This document shows, one piece after another, positions 8,067 through 17,119 of a stretch of 64,000 nt of DNA. The notes below the pieces were generated by a model that saw nothing but the letters and a program-made list of their open reading frames with translations, made no database searches and was not told the DNA's origin. Each line of letters begins with the position of its first letter. The stretch's first letter is position 1. Position numbers and translations under genes: made by a program. Source of the DNA: Streptomyces lunaelactis (lineage in GTDB: Bacteria > Actinomycetota > Actinomycetes > Streptomycetales > Streptomycetaceae); contig NZ_CP026304.1 of NCBI RefSeq assembly GCF_003054555.1, forward strand, positions 8,122,001 through 8,186,000. The letters are read 5' to 3'.

Positions 8067-8717
8067 TCAGGCTGCCGCGTCGGATCGTTCGACGAGTCGT
8101 CCGGCCTCGAAGCGGGCTCCGGCTCGGACGAGGGCGTTGAGGTGGGGTGCGTTGACCGCGCGCCAGCGTTCCTGAGCGGACTCGATCAGCTTGAAGACCA
8201 TGGCGAGAGCGGCCGTGCGGCTGCCGGCGCCCTTGGTGACCTTGGTCCGTAGGCGGACGGTGGCGAAGGTCGACTCGATCGGATTTGTGGTGCGTAGGTG
8301 GATCCAGTGCTCGGCGGGGAAGTCGAAGAACGCCAGCAGCTGCTCCTGATCGTCGGTCACTTTCCTGACGACCTTGGGGTACTTCGCGCCGTAGAGCTGC
8401 GCGAACGTCTTGATGGCCGTCTGGGCGTGCTGTTTGTCCTCGGCGTTGTAGATGTCCTGGATGGCCTTCTTCGCGCCCGGCTGCGCGGACTTGGGCAGGG
8501 AGTCGAGCACATTTGCGGTTCTGTGAACCCAGCACCTCTGTGCGCGGGTGTCGGGGAACACTTCCGTAAGGGCCTTCCAGAAGCCGAGGGCACCGTCGCC
8601 GACCGCGAGGACCGGAGCGCGCATGCCCCGGCGGGTGCAGTTCCGCAGCAGGTCCGCCCAGGACTCGCCCGATTCACGGTAGCCGTCCTGGAGCGCGACC
8701 AACTCCTTGGAACTCAA
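8067..8717 (-). pseudogene. IS256 family transposase, 5'-truncated
   Basis: 216 codons match the C-terminal half of IS256-type mutator transposases: the DGALGFWKAL region, RCWVHRTANVLDSLPKSAQ, NPIESTFATVRLRTKVTKGA and KLIESAQERWRAV. The glutamate of the DDE triad (NPIES) and the middle Asp (AVGDGALG) are present. The reading starts abruptly with SSKELVALQDGYRESGESW at 8717, so roughly the first 190 residues and the left end are gone. It cannot transpose by itself. Confidence 0.8.
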
Positions 8718-8799
8718 GCTCTCTGTTCAGGTAGCGCCGCACCGGTTCCCGTGGTGTGGCGCCGCGTCAGCACCCCGGGAACCGGACCGCAGGCGCAGA

Positions 8800-9348
8800 T
8801 CAGAGCTGGAACTCCGCGGGAGACACTCCCAGCGCCGCGCAGACCTCCCGGATGATCATCTGCTCGGCCTGGGAGAAGTCGCCGTCGGCACCCGCGATGA
8901 CGATGCCGGTCTGGATCACCGCCCTCGCCTCGGTCGGCTTCTTGGCAGTCTTGGCGATGTCCTGCATCGCCTCGGCCTTGCCCTGCTGGAAGTTGTGGGT
9001 CAGCTGGTCCACATGCTTGTTGAAGCGCTGGCGCAACTGCTCCGGCGGAAAGTTCTGAAGCACCTCATTGCTGAGGATCGTCGACTCGACGTGCTGCCGC
9101 TCGGCCGGGTCCACATGCCCGTCGGCGGCCGCGACCAGTGCGCACATCGCCATGCTTGCGTCCCGGTAGGCACCGCTCTTCAGCTCGGTCTTGAGGGAGC
9201 CGAGCTGAGTCTTCAGTGCGCTGACCAGCTGGGCGCGTGAACCACCGCCGGATCCCGCGCCGCGGCTCCGTCCGCCGGTCGCGCCGCGCCCGCCCTGGGA
9301 CTGCTGCAGAGTCCTGGCCTGGTCCTTGAGCCGGTCCCACACTGCCAT
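8800..9348 (-). CDS. TerB family tellurite-resistance/DUF533-like protein
   Basis: A 182-residue protein from ATG 9348 (MAVWDRLKDQARTLQQSQGG). A glycine/arginine-rich linker (about residues 18-40) precedes an all-helical TerB-like domain: MCALVAAADGHVDPAERQHV and AGADGDFSQAEQMIIREVC are its two acidic loops that resemble metal-binding turns. TerB proteins belong to the Ter stress network with TerD and TerC; none is adjacent here. Two in-frame upstream ATGs exist, but the position, the composition and the family start support 9348. Confidence 0.8.
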   Translation of the reverse strand: MAVWDRLKDQARTLQQSQGGRGATGGRSRGAGSGGGSRAQLVSALKTQLGSLKTELKSGAYRDASMAMCALVAAADGHVDPAERQHVESTILSNEVLQNFPPEQLRQRFNKHVDQLTHNFQQGKAEAMQDIAKTAKKPTEARAVIQTGIVIAGADGDFSQAEQMIIREVCAALGVSPAEFQL

Positions 9349-9598
9349 TGACGTCACCTCGGTATTCGTCTGAGTCATCTGTCGCAAACCCGCTCGCGCG
9401 CGCTCACCGGACCAACGGCCGGATCCGGGCAAAGGTTCCGCAAAGTGCGGCGACCCTGCCCTCGTTCGGTGTTCCATCCCTCACGGACCCCATCGCGCCT
9501 CAGCCACCCATGCTCCGATGCGCACCTCGGGACCGGGAGCGTGCGGGATCGGACTCGACCTCGGGTTCGGCAGGCAAGAAGGCGTGCAACCCCTCTTT

Positions 9599-10885
9599 CT
9601 ACGAGGGGTACTGCCCGCCGATGCCCTGGTGGTCGGCCTGTTGCGCGATGGCCAGGCGGGCCGGGTCGGTGAACTCCCGCTCGACCGACTCCTGCAGCAG
9701 GCTCATCTCTGCTCGCACAGAGGTGTGCTGCGGCGGCGGCAGGGCGTTGAGCAGGCCATCGAGCATCGCGCGGAGCCTTCGGCAGATCTGCACGGACGAT
9801 TTTCCGTAGTCGCGGATCTCGCAGACGGCGAGCTGAACGTAGTTCTCCCAGTCACGCCCCGGTAGCACGAGCCGGGCGTGCCCCTGGCGATCGGCCAGAA
9901 CGTAACGACCGGGGAGGCGCGTGCTGCCGACCGTGTGCAGGAACGACTCGATGTAATTGACCACCTGCACCGCGGTCGTAGGGTCGTTCACTGCTGGGGA
10001 GAGGGCCCTGATGGCGATGTCGACGAGGACCCTCAGAGCGAAGGCAGGGTCCTGTTCGATGGTGCGCTCGTCCCCGAGGGCGATGAGATCGGTCACCCGG
10101 TCCGGGTCCGGTTTCGACGTGCCCCCGTGGACCTCGACGACGACGGTGCCGGGCGGTACGAAGTCTCCGATCAGCCGGGTCACGACGAAGACGCAGTCGT
10201 GGCGCGCTGCCTCCGCGACCAGCCCGGCCACGTTGAACGCCTGGATGGCTCCACCGCGTCCGCTACGAATGGGCATCACCGGACCGTCGGACGGCACGGT
10301 TCCGTCTCTGCGCGGCGCCGCGCCCCGGATCGCCGCGGCCCCGGTCGTGAAGACGGCCTCTCCCATGCGCGCGACCAACTCGGCGATGGCCACCGGTCTG
10401 AGACTGTGGGTGAACCTGTTGAGGTAGATGAGCAGGAGCACGAGGCTGATGGCCACCGCCGCGCCGGCCAGGGTGACCCCGAGGTCGGGGACGGAGTCGG
10501 ATTCGATGCTGCGCAGCAAGGAGAACGCGAACGCGAACGTCCCGGTGAAGGTCGCCAGCACCGCTTTCTGCAGCCGGTCCCGGTACCACAGGCGCATATA
10601 TCGAGGGGAGAGGGTTCCCGTTGCCTGCTGCACGACGAGTACGCCAATGGTGACGACGAATCCGAGCAACGCCACCATCGCCCCCACGATGGCGGTGAGC
10701 ACGCCGCTTGCCGTCGTCGCGGAGTAGTGCCAGCCGCTCGGCGGCCAGTCCGCGCTGTCGGTGGTGAGAGCGAGCTCAGCGAGAAGGGCGCCGAGGATGA
10801 GACCGAACATCGGCACGATCCACAGGCTTGCCTTGACGTATTGCCGCAACCTGAATCTGGCCGCCCAGGACGTCAGGACACCCAC
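9599..10885 (-). CDS. DUF2254 integral membrane protein
   Basis: A 428-residue DUF2254 protein. The first half has four predicted membrane helices (around residues 20-40, 60-88, 108-126 and 135-155; for example VLTAIVGAMVALLGFVVTIG). The second half is a soluble domain with the conserved LRVLVDIAIRALSPAVNDPT segment and a helical C-terminus. Its function is unknown; family members occur near envelope and cation-transport genes. It is monocistronic here and divergent from the GH15 gene with a 261-base gap in which no further gene was seen. Confidence 0.85.
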   Translation of the reverse strand: MGVLTSWAARFRLRQYVKASLWIVPMFGLILGALLAELALTTDSADWPPSGWHYSATTASGVLTAIVGAMVALLGFVVTIGVLVVQQATGTLSPRYMRLWYRDRLQKAVLATFTGTFAFAFSLLRSIESDSVPDLGVTLAGAAVAISLVLLLIYLNRFTHSLRPVAIAELVARMGEAVFTTGAAAIRGAAPRRDGTVPSDGPVMPIRSGRGGAIQAFNVAGLVAEAARHDCVFVVTRLIGDFVPPGTVVVEVHGGTSKPDPDRVTDLIALGDERTIEQDPAFALRVLVDIAIRALSPAVNDPTTAVQVVNYIESFLHTVGSTRLPGRYVLADRQGHARLVLPGRDWENYVQLAVCEIRDYGKSSVQICRRLRAMLDGLLNALPPPQHTSVRAEMSLLQESVEREFTDPARLAIAQQADHQGIGGQYPS

Positions 10886-11146
10886 GTCACGCCCCCTTCA
10901 CCCGGAGGAGTCCGGTGCTCATGAGGCACACGAGACCGCGGGCTCCCTGGCGGGACCACTGTCACCTCACGGTAGGGCCGTTCTCGGACCGGCGCAGCGG
11001 CAATGCTCCCGCCGCCACCTCGTGCGACTCCCTCGCCAGGACGGGACGACATCGTCGGCCTAAGCTGACCGAATGGCACCCGGTCCACTTCGTGCGCTGT
11101 GTAACGGTGCCCGGTCGTTGTCGACCGGGGCCGAAAGGGGCTCAGG

Positions 11147-12994
11147 ATGGACGACTACCCCCTGATCGAGAACCACGGCCTGATCGGTGATCTACAGACG
11201 GCGGCTCTCGTGACCACCGATGCGACGATCGACTGGTTCTGCTGTCCGCGCTTCGATTCGCCCAGCGTCTTCGGCGCTCTGCTCGACCGGCACAAGGGCG
11301 GCCACTTCACCGTCAGGCCGACCGCGGACACCTACGCCACCAAGCAGCTCTACCACCCGGACACCGCCGTTCTCGTGACGCGCTTCATGACCGAGGCCGG
11401 GGCGGGCGAGGTGGTCGACTTCATGCCGGTGACCGGCACGACGGCGACGGACCGGCACCGTCTGGTCCGCATGCTGCGCTGTGTCCGTGGCAGCATGACG
11501 TTCGAAGGGGAGATCGCTCCGCGCTTCGACTACGGCCGTAAGCCGCACGAGTTGCACATCTCGGAGCACGGGGCCTTGTTCACTTCGGAGGACATGGACC
11601 TCGCTGTCCACGCCGTCCGTGAGCCGCAGGACGACCGGCTGCTGAACATCCTCTCAGGTGACAAGGACCTGCGTTTCACCCTGACTCTACAAGCGGGGCA
11701 GCAGCGCGGCCTGCTCATGGAGTCGTCCCCCGGCGGACCGCCGCACGAGGTCCGAGTGGCGGAGTTCGGGCAACTCTTCGACGAGACGGTCCAGTTCTGG
11801 CGCTCGTGGCTGGGCCAGTCCACCTATTCGGGCCGTTGGCGGGAGGCGGTGGAACGTTCGGCTGTGACGTTGAAGCTCATGACCTACGCGCCGACCGGCG
11901 CCGTGGTCGCCGCCCCCACGACGGCTCTGCCTGAGCAGTTGGGTGGAGAGCGTAACTGGGACTACCGGTTCACCTGGATCCGTGATGCGTCGTTCTCGGT
12001 GTACGCCTTGCTGGGCCTGGGTTTCAAGGAAGAGGCGGCGGCGTTCATCAGCTGGCTGCACGACCGGGTGAAGGAAGAGGCAGGCCAAGGAGACGGCACC
12101 GGGCCACTGAACATCATGTACCGCGTCGACGGCTCCTCCGACCTGGTCGAGGAGACCCTGGAGCATTGGGAGGGGTACCGCGGCTCCGCCCCGGTCCGCA
12201 TCGGCAACGGAGCAGCGAGCCAGCTGCAACTGGACATCTACGGTGAGGCGCTCGACAGCATCTACTTCGCGCACCGGCACGGCATGCATCTCGACAACGG
12301 GGGCTGGACCGCGCTGCACACTCTTCTCGACTGGCTCGTCGACCACTGGGATCAGCCCGGAGAAGGGCTGTGGGAGACCCGTGGCGGCCGGAAGGACTTC
12401 ACCTACGGCCGCGTGATGTCCTGGGTGGCCTTCGACCGCGCCCTGCGGATCGCCTACGACGACGGCCGTCCCGCGGCCCGCGGCCGCTGGGTGGACGCGC
12501 GTGACGAGATCTACACGCAGGTACTCAGCCGGGGATGGGACCCTAAGAAGCAGGCCTTCGTGCAGCATTACGGCGACGATGTGCTCGACTCGTCGCTGCT
12601 GCGTATGCCGACGGTCGGCTTCATCACGCCGGACGATCCGATGTGGAAGTCCACCCTGGACGCGATGGAGCGCGAGCTGGTCAGCGACAGCTTGGTCTAC
12701 CGATACAACCCCGAGGCGTCACCTGACGGGCTGCGCGGCTCCGAGGGAACCTTCTCCCTGTGTACGTTCATGTACGTCGACGCCCTGGCGCGAGCCGGAC
12801 GCACCGATCTGGCCAGGCTGGTGCTGGAGAAGATGCTCACCTACGCCAACCACCTCGGCCTGTACTCCGAGGAGATCGACCTGACGGGACGACAACTGGG
12901 AAACTTCCCCCAGGCGTTCACCCACCTGGCGCTCATCGATGCGGCCATCACGCTGGATGCGACGCTCAACCAGGCGCCGGGGGGCGGGAGATAG
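11147..12994 (+). CDS. glycoside hydrolase family 15 (glucoamylase/trehalase type)
   Basis: A 615-residue cytosolic GH15 enzyme with no signal peptide. The N-terminal beta-sandwich begins YPLIENHGLIGDLQTAALV; the (alpha/alpha)6 barrel carries NWDYRFTWIRDASF, HWEGYRGSAPVRIGNGA (about 340-356) and the YSEEID segment with adjacent glutamates E575/E576, where the family's catalytic base lies. Actinobacterial proteins of this form act as glucan 1,4-alpha-glucosidases or alpha,alpha-trehalases; the sequence alone does not decide. A GAAAGGGG ribosome site precedes the ATG. It is convergent with the antiporter gene. Confidence 0.88.
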   Translation: MDDYPLIENHGLIGDLQTAALVTTDATIDWFCCPRFDSPSVFGALLDRHKGGHFTVRPTADTYATKQLYHPDTAVLVTRFMTEAGAGEVVDFMPVTGTTATDRHRLVRMLRCVRGSMTFEGEIAPRFDYGRKPHELHISEHGALFTSEDMDLAVHAVREPQDDRLLNILSGDKDLRFTLTLQAGQQRGLLMESSPGGPPHEVRVAEFGQLFDETVQFWRSWLGQSTYSGRWREAVERSAVTLKLMTYAPTGAVVAAPTTALPEQLGGERNWDYRFTWIRDASFSVYALLGLGFKEEAAAFISWLHDRVKEEAGQGDGTGPLNIMYRVDGSSDLVEETLEHWEGYRGSAPVRIGNGAASQLQLDIYGEALDSIYFAHRHGMHLDNGGWTALHTLLDWLVDHWDQPGEGLWETRGGRKDFTYGRVMSWVAFDRALRIAYDDGRPAARGRWVDARDEIYTQVLSRGWDPKKQAFVQHYGDDVLDSSLLRMPTVGFITPDDPMWKSTLDAMERELVSDSLVYRYNPEASPDGLRGSEGTFSLCTFMYVDALARAGRTDLARLVLEKMLTYANHLGLYSEEIDLTGRQLGNFPQAFTHLALIDAAITLDATLNQAPGGGR

Positions 12995-13018
12995 CGGAGC
13001 GAAAACCACAGCGCAGGT

Positions 13019-14788
13019 TCAACTCGCGGAGGGTCCGGGCACCAGCAGCACGACGCTGTCGCCTTCCTCTGCCGTGACCTGCTGCTTTTCTGTGACCGGC
13101 ACCAGCCGGCGGTTGGCCCGCACGACGAAGAGTCTGTCGTGCTCCGGCGGCAAGGAGGAGGAGGCAGGCTGGACCATGAAGCGCGCTCCACTCTCGTAGC
13201 GCGTCGCCAGGACGTGCCGCACGAGCGAACTGCCGAAGAGAATGTCGCCGCCGGTGTAGGGAGCGATGACTCCATGGCTCTCGTGCGGCGGCCCGACCCG
13301 GTAGACAGGGCCCTCGACACTGTCCTGCATCACGACCGAGGCGAGTGCGTTGAAGTCGTCGTCGTCGGTGGCCAGGAGCACCGCCGACACGCCCTCCAGC
13401 CGCGCCCCGGGGTCGGTGGCGATGGCCAGCAGGTCACCACTGGCCAGTTCGACCCCCGCTTCCCGGATCCGTTCCCGCTCTTCGTCGTGCCCCGCCCACA
13501 TCAGCACGTCGACTCCGGCGGAGCGCAGCGCTCTGCCCATGTCGATCACCCACGGTTCGCCACCCACCAGCAGCAGGCGGGTGCCCTCGGGTTTGACGAC
13601 ACCCAGCCGTCGCGCCACGGGCGCCGCCGTCAGCGCGTACAGCACAACGGTTCCCACGATCACCAGGAAGGTGACCGGGAGGATCCTGGCAGCTCCGCCC
13701 ACTCCACGGTCGACCAGGCTCGCGGCGAAGGCCGATGCCGTGGCGGCGGCGACAATGCCGCGCGGCGCCATCCAGCCGATGAAGGCCCGCTCCCCCGGGC
13801 TCAGACCCGAGCCCGCCGTCGCGGCGAAGGCCACGAGCGGGCGCACCACCAGGACGAGGATCGCGATGAGGATGAGCGAGGGCAGAAGGACGGGTACCAG
13901 GGATGCCGGGGTGACGGTGGAGGAGATCGAGACGAACAGCAGCCCGATGATCAGCTGGACCAGGGTCTCGAAGAAGGGGCGGCGGGCCGGCATGTCGAAG
14001 CCGCGCATGTTGGTGACGGCCAGTCCCGTCACGATGGCGGCAATGAGCCCGGTGTCGTCCCGCACGATGTCGCAGCCCGCCGACACCGCGATCACGACGG
14101 CGAGCTGCGCCAGCGTGCCGAGGGTCTCGCCCAGCCGCAGCGTACGCAGCGTCAGCCACAGCAGCGCGGTTCCCACGGCTCCGCCGATCAGACCGACGAG
14201 CAGGCTGAGGCTGAACTGGCCCAGCTGGTAGCCCCGGCCGATGTCGATCTGGTGCGACGAGGCGATGGCGTGGAAGACGAGTGCCCCGAGGATGCCACCG
14301 ATGGGGTCGGTGAGTGTGCCCTCCCAGATGAGGATGCGTCGCGCCTTGTCGGAAGGCCGTACGTACTCCAGCAGCGGACCGACGACGGTCGGCCCCGAGA
14401 CGACGAGAATCACTCCGAGCATGCAGGCCACTCGGAGCGGCATGTCGAAGAGGGCCGGCGACACCGCCCCGACGACCAGGAACGTGACGACCACGCCCAT
14501 CAGCAGCAGCCGGACCACGATCCACCGGGTGTGACCGGTGAGCTTGCGCAGATTGAGGCCCAGGCCCGCGTCGTAGAGGATCACCGCGACCGACATCGAC
14601 ACCAGCGCCGAGAACTCCGGGCCGATCAGCCGGTCGGGATGGATGACGTCCGTGAGCGCACCCGCGGTGAACCCGGCCGGCAGCAGGAGGATCAGAGCCG
14701 GGACCCGCAGCTTGCTCGCCAGGATCTGTGATCCGGTGGCGAGCACCAGGGTCAGTGCGATGCCGAGGAGGATCTCGTCGTCGGTCAC
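13019..14788 (-). CDS. cation/proton antiporter with C-terminal nucleotide-binding domain
   Basis: A 589-residue CPA1/NhaP-type antiporter. The start is GTG 14788 (VTDDEILLGIALTLVLATGS) after GAAGGAAA; the longer frame to 14881 adds basic, noncoding-like sequence. About twelve hydrophobic helices fill residues 1-395, with the conserved DPIGGILGAL and GWMAPRGIVAAATAS regions. From about residue 405 a Rossmann-like domain follows (TRLLLVGGEPWVIDMGRAL, then LLATDDDDFNALASVV), resembling RCK/TrkA-N regulatory domains. The likely role is Na+ or K+/H+ exchange and pH or osmotic balance, with nucleotide or redox control inferred. Confidence 0.85.
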   Translation of the reverse strand: MTDDEILLGIALTLVLATGSQILASKLRVPALILLLPAGFTAGALTDVIHPDRLIGPEFSALVSMSVAVILYDAGLGLNLRKLTGHTRWIVVRLLLMGVVVTFLVVGAVSPALFDMPLRVACMLGVILVVSGPTVVGPLLEYVRPSDKARRILIWEGTLTDPIGGILGALVFHAIASSHQIDIGRGYQLGQFSLSLLVGLIGGAVGTALLWLTLRTLRLGETLGTLAQLAVVIAVSAGCDIVRDDTGLIAAIVTGLAVTNMRGFDMPARRPFFETLVQLIIGLLFVSISSTVTPASLVPVLLPSLILIAILVLVVRPLVAFAATAGSGLSPGERAFIGWMAPRGIVAAATASAFAASLVDRGVGGAARILPVTFLVIVGTVVLYALTAAPVARRLGVVKPEGTRLLLVGGEPWVIDMGRALRSAGVDVLMWAGHDEERERIREAGVELASGDLLAIATDPGARLEGVSAVLLATDDDDFNALASVVMQDSVEGPVYRVGPPHESHGVIAPYTGGDILFGSSLVRHVLATRYESGARFMVQPASSSLPPEHDRLFVVRANRRLVPVTEKQQVTAEEGDSVVLLVPGPSAS

Positions 14789-14846
14789 GGCGGCTTTCCT
14801 TCGTAGGAGTCCGGAGGCTTGAGGAGTTCGGCCGCGGTCTGGCCGG

Positions 14847-15190
14847 TCAGCCGTTCCCGGCCGGACCGTCGCTTTCGGCACCGTCTCTTCGCAGGCCGGC
14901 GTCGGTGAACGCTTCCAGTTCGCCGTGGGTGTCGAGCCAGTACGGGAACGCGACAGCCAGCACGACGAGCACCAGGGCCCAGCGTGACGAACGCCAGCCA
15001 GGTCAGGGTGGCGGGTGAGCCCGCGCCGTCGGCCACGGTCAGCGAGAGGGAACGGGTCGAGGTGACCGCCTCGGCGACCCTCATGTTCTCGTGGACGATC
15101 CAGGGCTGGCGTCCCACCTCGGTGGGACGCGGCCGCACTCGACGGCCACGACGGAGGCGAAGCCGGCGCACGCCGCGCTGCGGTAGAACC
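14847..15190 (-). pseudogene. cytochrome bd oxidase subunit I (cydA-like) C-terminal remnant
   Basis: Three minus-strand frames together resemble the end of CydA. First comes LPLWFYRSAACAGFASVVAV (about 15190-15130), then after a frameshift EVGRQPWIVHENMRVAEAVT with LTWLAF, where CydA has its W-x-E-x-GRQPW-V motif, then after another shift a hydrophobic segment and YWLDTHGELEAFTDAG to a stop at 14847. The rest of cydA and cydB are absent. At least two frameshifts make this a dead fragment; assignment of the last part to cydA is uncertain. Confidence 0.55.
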
Positions 15191-15201
15191 ACAAGGGAAG
15201 G

Positions 15202-15855
15202 TCAGCCGCCGGTGATCGGGGTCTGGATGGCGCCGGGGGCGACCGCTTTTACCCGGATCTTCTCCGGGGCCATTTCCTGCGCCAAGGTCGCCGTCATCAT
15301 CTGCACCCCGCCCTTGGACGAGGCGTGGTTGACGTGGGCCGACCAGCGGACGATCCGGTGTACGGAGCTCATGCAGATGATCTTGCCGGCGCTCAGGAGA
15401 CCTCCGGGACGACCCCGCGGCGCCGGAACTCCTTGGTCGCCTCCCGGGCGCACAGGAACTGGCCGGTGAAGTTGACGTCCAGCACCTTCTGCCACGGGGC
15501 GAGGGTCATGTCGGTGAGGCGCGCGTCCCGCTGCAAACCGGCATTGGCGACCAGGATGTCGATCGTCCCGAACTCGTGGACCATCCGGTCCATCATGGCG
15601 ATGACCTGGTCCTCCTGGGAGACGTCCGCCTCGTAGGCAGCCGCGCGGGCCCCGAACGAGGTGATCTCGTCGACCACTTGCCGGGCAGCGTCTACGGCCG
15701 GTCACATAGTTCACGACCACGTCGGCGCCGGCCCGGCCCAGCCCGATGGCCGTGGCCTTCCCGATGCGCGAATCGGCGCCGGTGACCAGGGCTTTCCGGC
15801 CCTTCAGCAGACGCTCCGGAATGACACCCTGCGGTGCGCCCACGGTGGAATCCAT
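15202..15855 (-). pseudogene. short-chain dehydrogenase (glucose 1-dehydrogenase-like), two frameshifts
   Basis: The gene starts with ATG 15855 (MDSTVGAPQGVIPERLLKGR) and shows the Rossmann start ALVTGADSRIGKATAIGLGR, in which one glycine of the usual G-x-x-x-G-x-G is replaced (S-R-I-G). An extra base near 15697 shifts the frame; the next frame gives DEITSFGARAAAYEADVSQE and LVANAGLQRDARLTDMTLA. A missing base near 15403 shifts again, giving AGKIICMSSVH and the YxxxK-like HASSKGG, where the catalytic Tyr is His. It ends at TPITGG, about 60 residues short of the family. Frameshifts, truncation and lost active-site residues mark it as a pseudogene. Confidence 0.75.
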
Positions 15856-16197
15856 GCTGCCCTGCCTCCTCGCTGCGCGGCTCCGGTCCGCCCGGCCGCA
15901 GCCGGCCTGGCACGGGGTCACGCAATCACCGGCAGCGGCGGGCGGCCTGTCCGGCGAGCCGCCCCAGGACCGCCTGGCGGAGCATCTTCGCCCGGCCGGC
16001 CCAATGGCGCCGGCCGTCAGCCCAGGCGCTCCACGAGGTGGTCGCCGACCCGCAGAGCATTGGCGACGGCCGTCAGGGACGGGTTGACCGCGCCGGCGTT
16101 GGCCGTCCCGGCGTATTTCCCGCACGACGCAGCACGCCGTCCGCCGGACAGAACCTGGGCGGTGGTCCCGGCCCGGGGGCCACCCGCGTCCCGGCTG
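15856..16197. other. mostly empty stretch with a short oxidoreductase tail
   Basis: Apart from the GMC-like tail at 16017-16121, no coding or RNA feature is visible. The stretch belongs to the decayed region that starts at 14.85 kb. Confidence 0.4.
16017..16121 (-). pseudogene. GMC oxidoreductase C-terminal tail
   Basis: The last 34 codons of a minus-strand frame (YAGTANAGAVNPSLTAVANA, then LRVGDHLVERLG and stop) resemble the extreme C-terminus of GMC or gluconate-dehydrogenase flavoproteins, where T-x-x-x-NP-L-T-x-x-A-x-AxR-x-x-D occurs. Upstream sequence in frame is arginine-rich and noncoding. Only a remnant is supported. Confidence 0.4.
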
Positions 16198-17079
16198 TCA
16201 GCACAGCACGCTGAGCGCCCCCGGTTGCACCCTGACCGTGACCGGAAGCGTCGCGTCAACCTCGCCGTCCGCGCCGTAGGGGATGTCCCGGTCGGCCTCG
16301 ATACGGATCTCCTTGCCCCGCAGCACCTCCACCTGCGGCCGCTTCAGATGGGCGCCCGTCTTGAGCTCGTTCATCATCGCGAAGAACAGCCGCCTGGGTG
16401 CGTGCTGGATCACGACGACGTCCAGCAGCCCGTCGTCGAGCCGCGCGCCCGGGGCGATATTGCGGCCGAAGCCGTAGAAGCCCGAGTTTGCGGCGACGAC
16501 CGTGTAGCCGCGCCGCTCGTGCACCACGCCGTCGACCGTGATGCGGTACGCGGCGGGCCGCCACATCACCACGGCCCGCAGTCCGCCCGCGTAGTACGAC
16601 GCGGCACCGCGCAGCAGCCGGGAGGTGTTCGCGTGCCGGTTGGCGACCGCGTCGACGCCCGCGTACACACTGCCCAGTACGGACGCCCTGTCATGGACGG
16701 CCGATTCGACCTCGATGGTGTCGATCGGCTTCGGTGTGCCGTGCAGCAGCACCTCGGCGAGGGCCGCAGGGTCCGTGGGCAGCCCGAGCGCCCGGGCGAA
16801 GTCGTTGCCGCGGCCGGCCGGTACGAGCCCGAACACGGTGTCCGTGCCGCTGAGCACCCCGCCGATACAGCCGGCTATGCCGTCGCCGCCGACGGCGAGC
16901 ACGATGTGCCCTTGCTCGCCGGCCTGCCGCGCCAGCTCCCCGGCGTGCTCCAGGCTGCGGCTGTATTGCGTGTCGATCTGCGCCCCGGCCTCACGCAGGA
17001 GGCGGGCCAGCGGAAGCAGGGCCGCCGTACCGCTGGAACCCCCTGCGGCGGGGTTGACGACCGCGGTGAACTGTCGCAT
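16198..17079 (-). CDS. diacylglycerol/sphingosine kinase family lipid kinase
   Basis: A 293-residue DAGK-catalytic-domain protein from ATG 17079 (MRQFTAVVNPAAGGSSGTAA). It shows the NPxAGG nucleotide-binding start, the GGDGIAGCIGGVLSG loop (family GGDGT, here Ile instead of Thr) and VPAGRGNDFARALGLP. Such kinases phosphorylate diacylglycerol or related lipids, using ATP at the membrane face. It follows the AGPS-like oxidase gene by 40 bases in the same direction, so the two probably form an operon feeding glycerolipid or ether-lipid synthesis. Confidence 0.87.
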   Translation of the reverse strand: MRQFTAVVNPAAGGSSGTAALLPLARLLREAGAQIDTQYSRSLEHAGELARQAGEQGHIVLAVGGDGIAGCIGGVLSGTDTVFGLVPAGRGNDFARALGLPTDPAALAEVLLHGTPKPIDTIEVESAVHDRASVLGSVYAGVDAVANRHANTSRLLRGAASYYAGGLRAVVMWRPAAYRITVDGVVHERRGYTVVAANSGFYGFGRNIAPGARLDDGLLDVVVIQHAPRRLFFAMMNELKTGAHLKRPQVEVLRGKEIRIEADRDIPYGADGEVDATLPVTVRVQPGALSVLC

Positions 17080-17119
17080 GTGTGCGCCTTTCGGACGGCG
17101 GGGGCCTTGAGGGAGGGGG

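Noticed and set aside
13139..14731. A 530-codon open frame on the plus strand across the antiporter gene
   Set aside because: It is the complement of a well-supported membrane protein; its translation is Gln/Arg/Asp/Gly-rich with no hydrophobic core, typical of a high-GC shadow.
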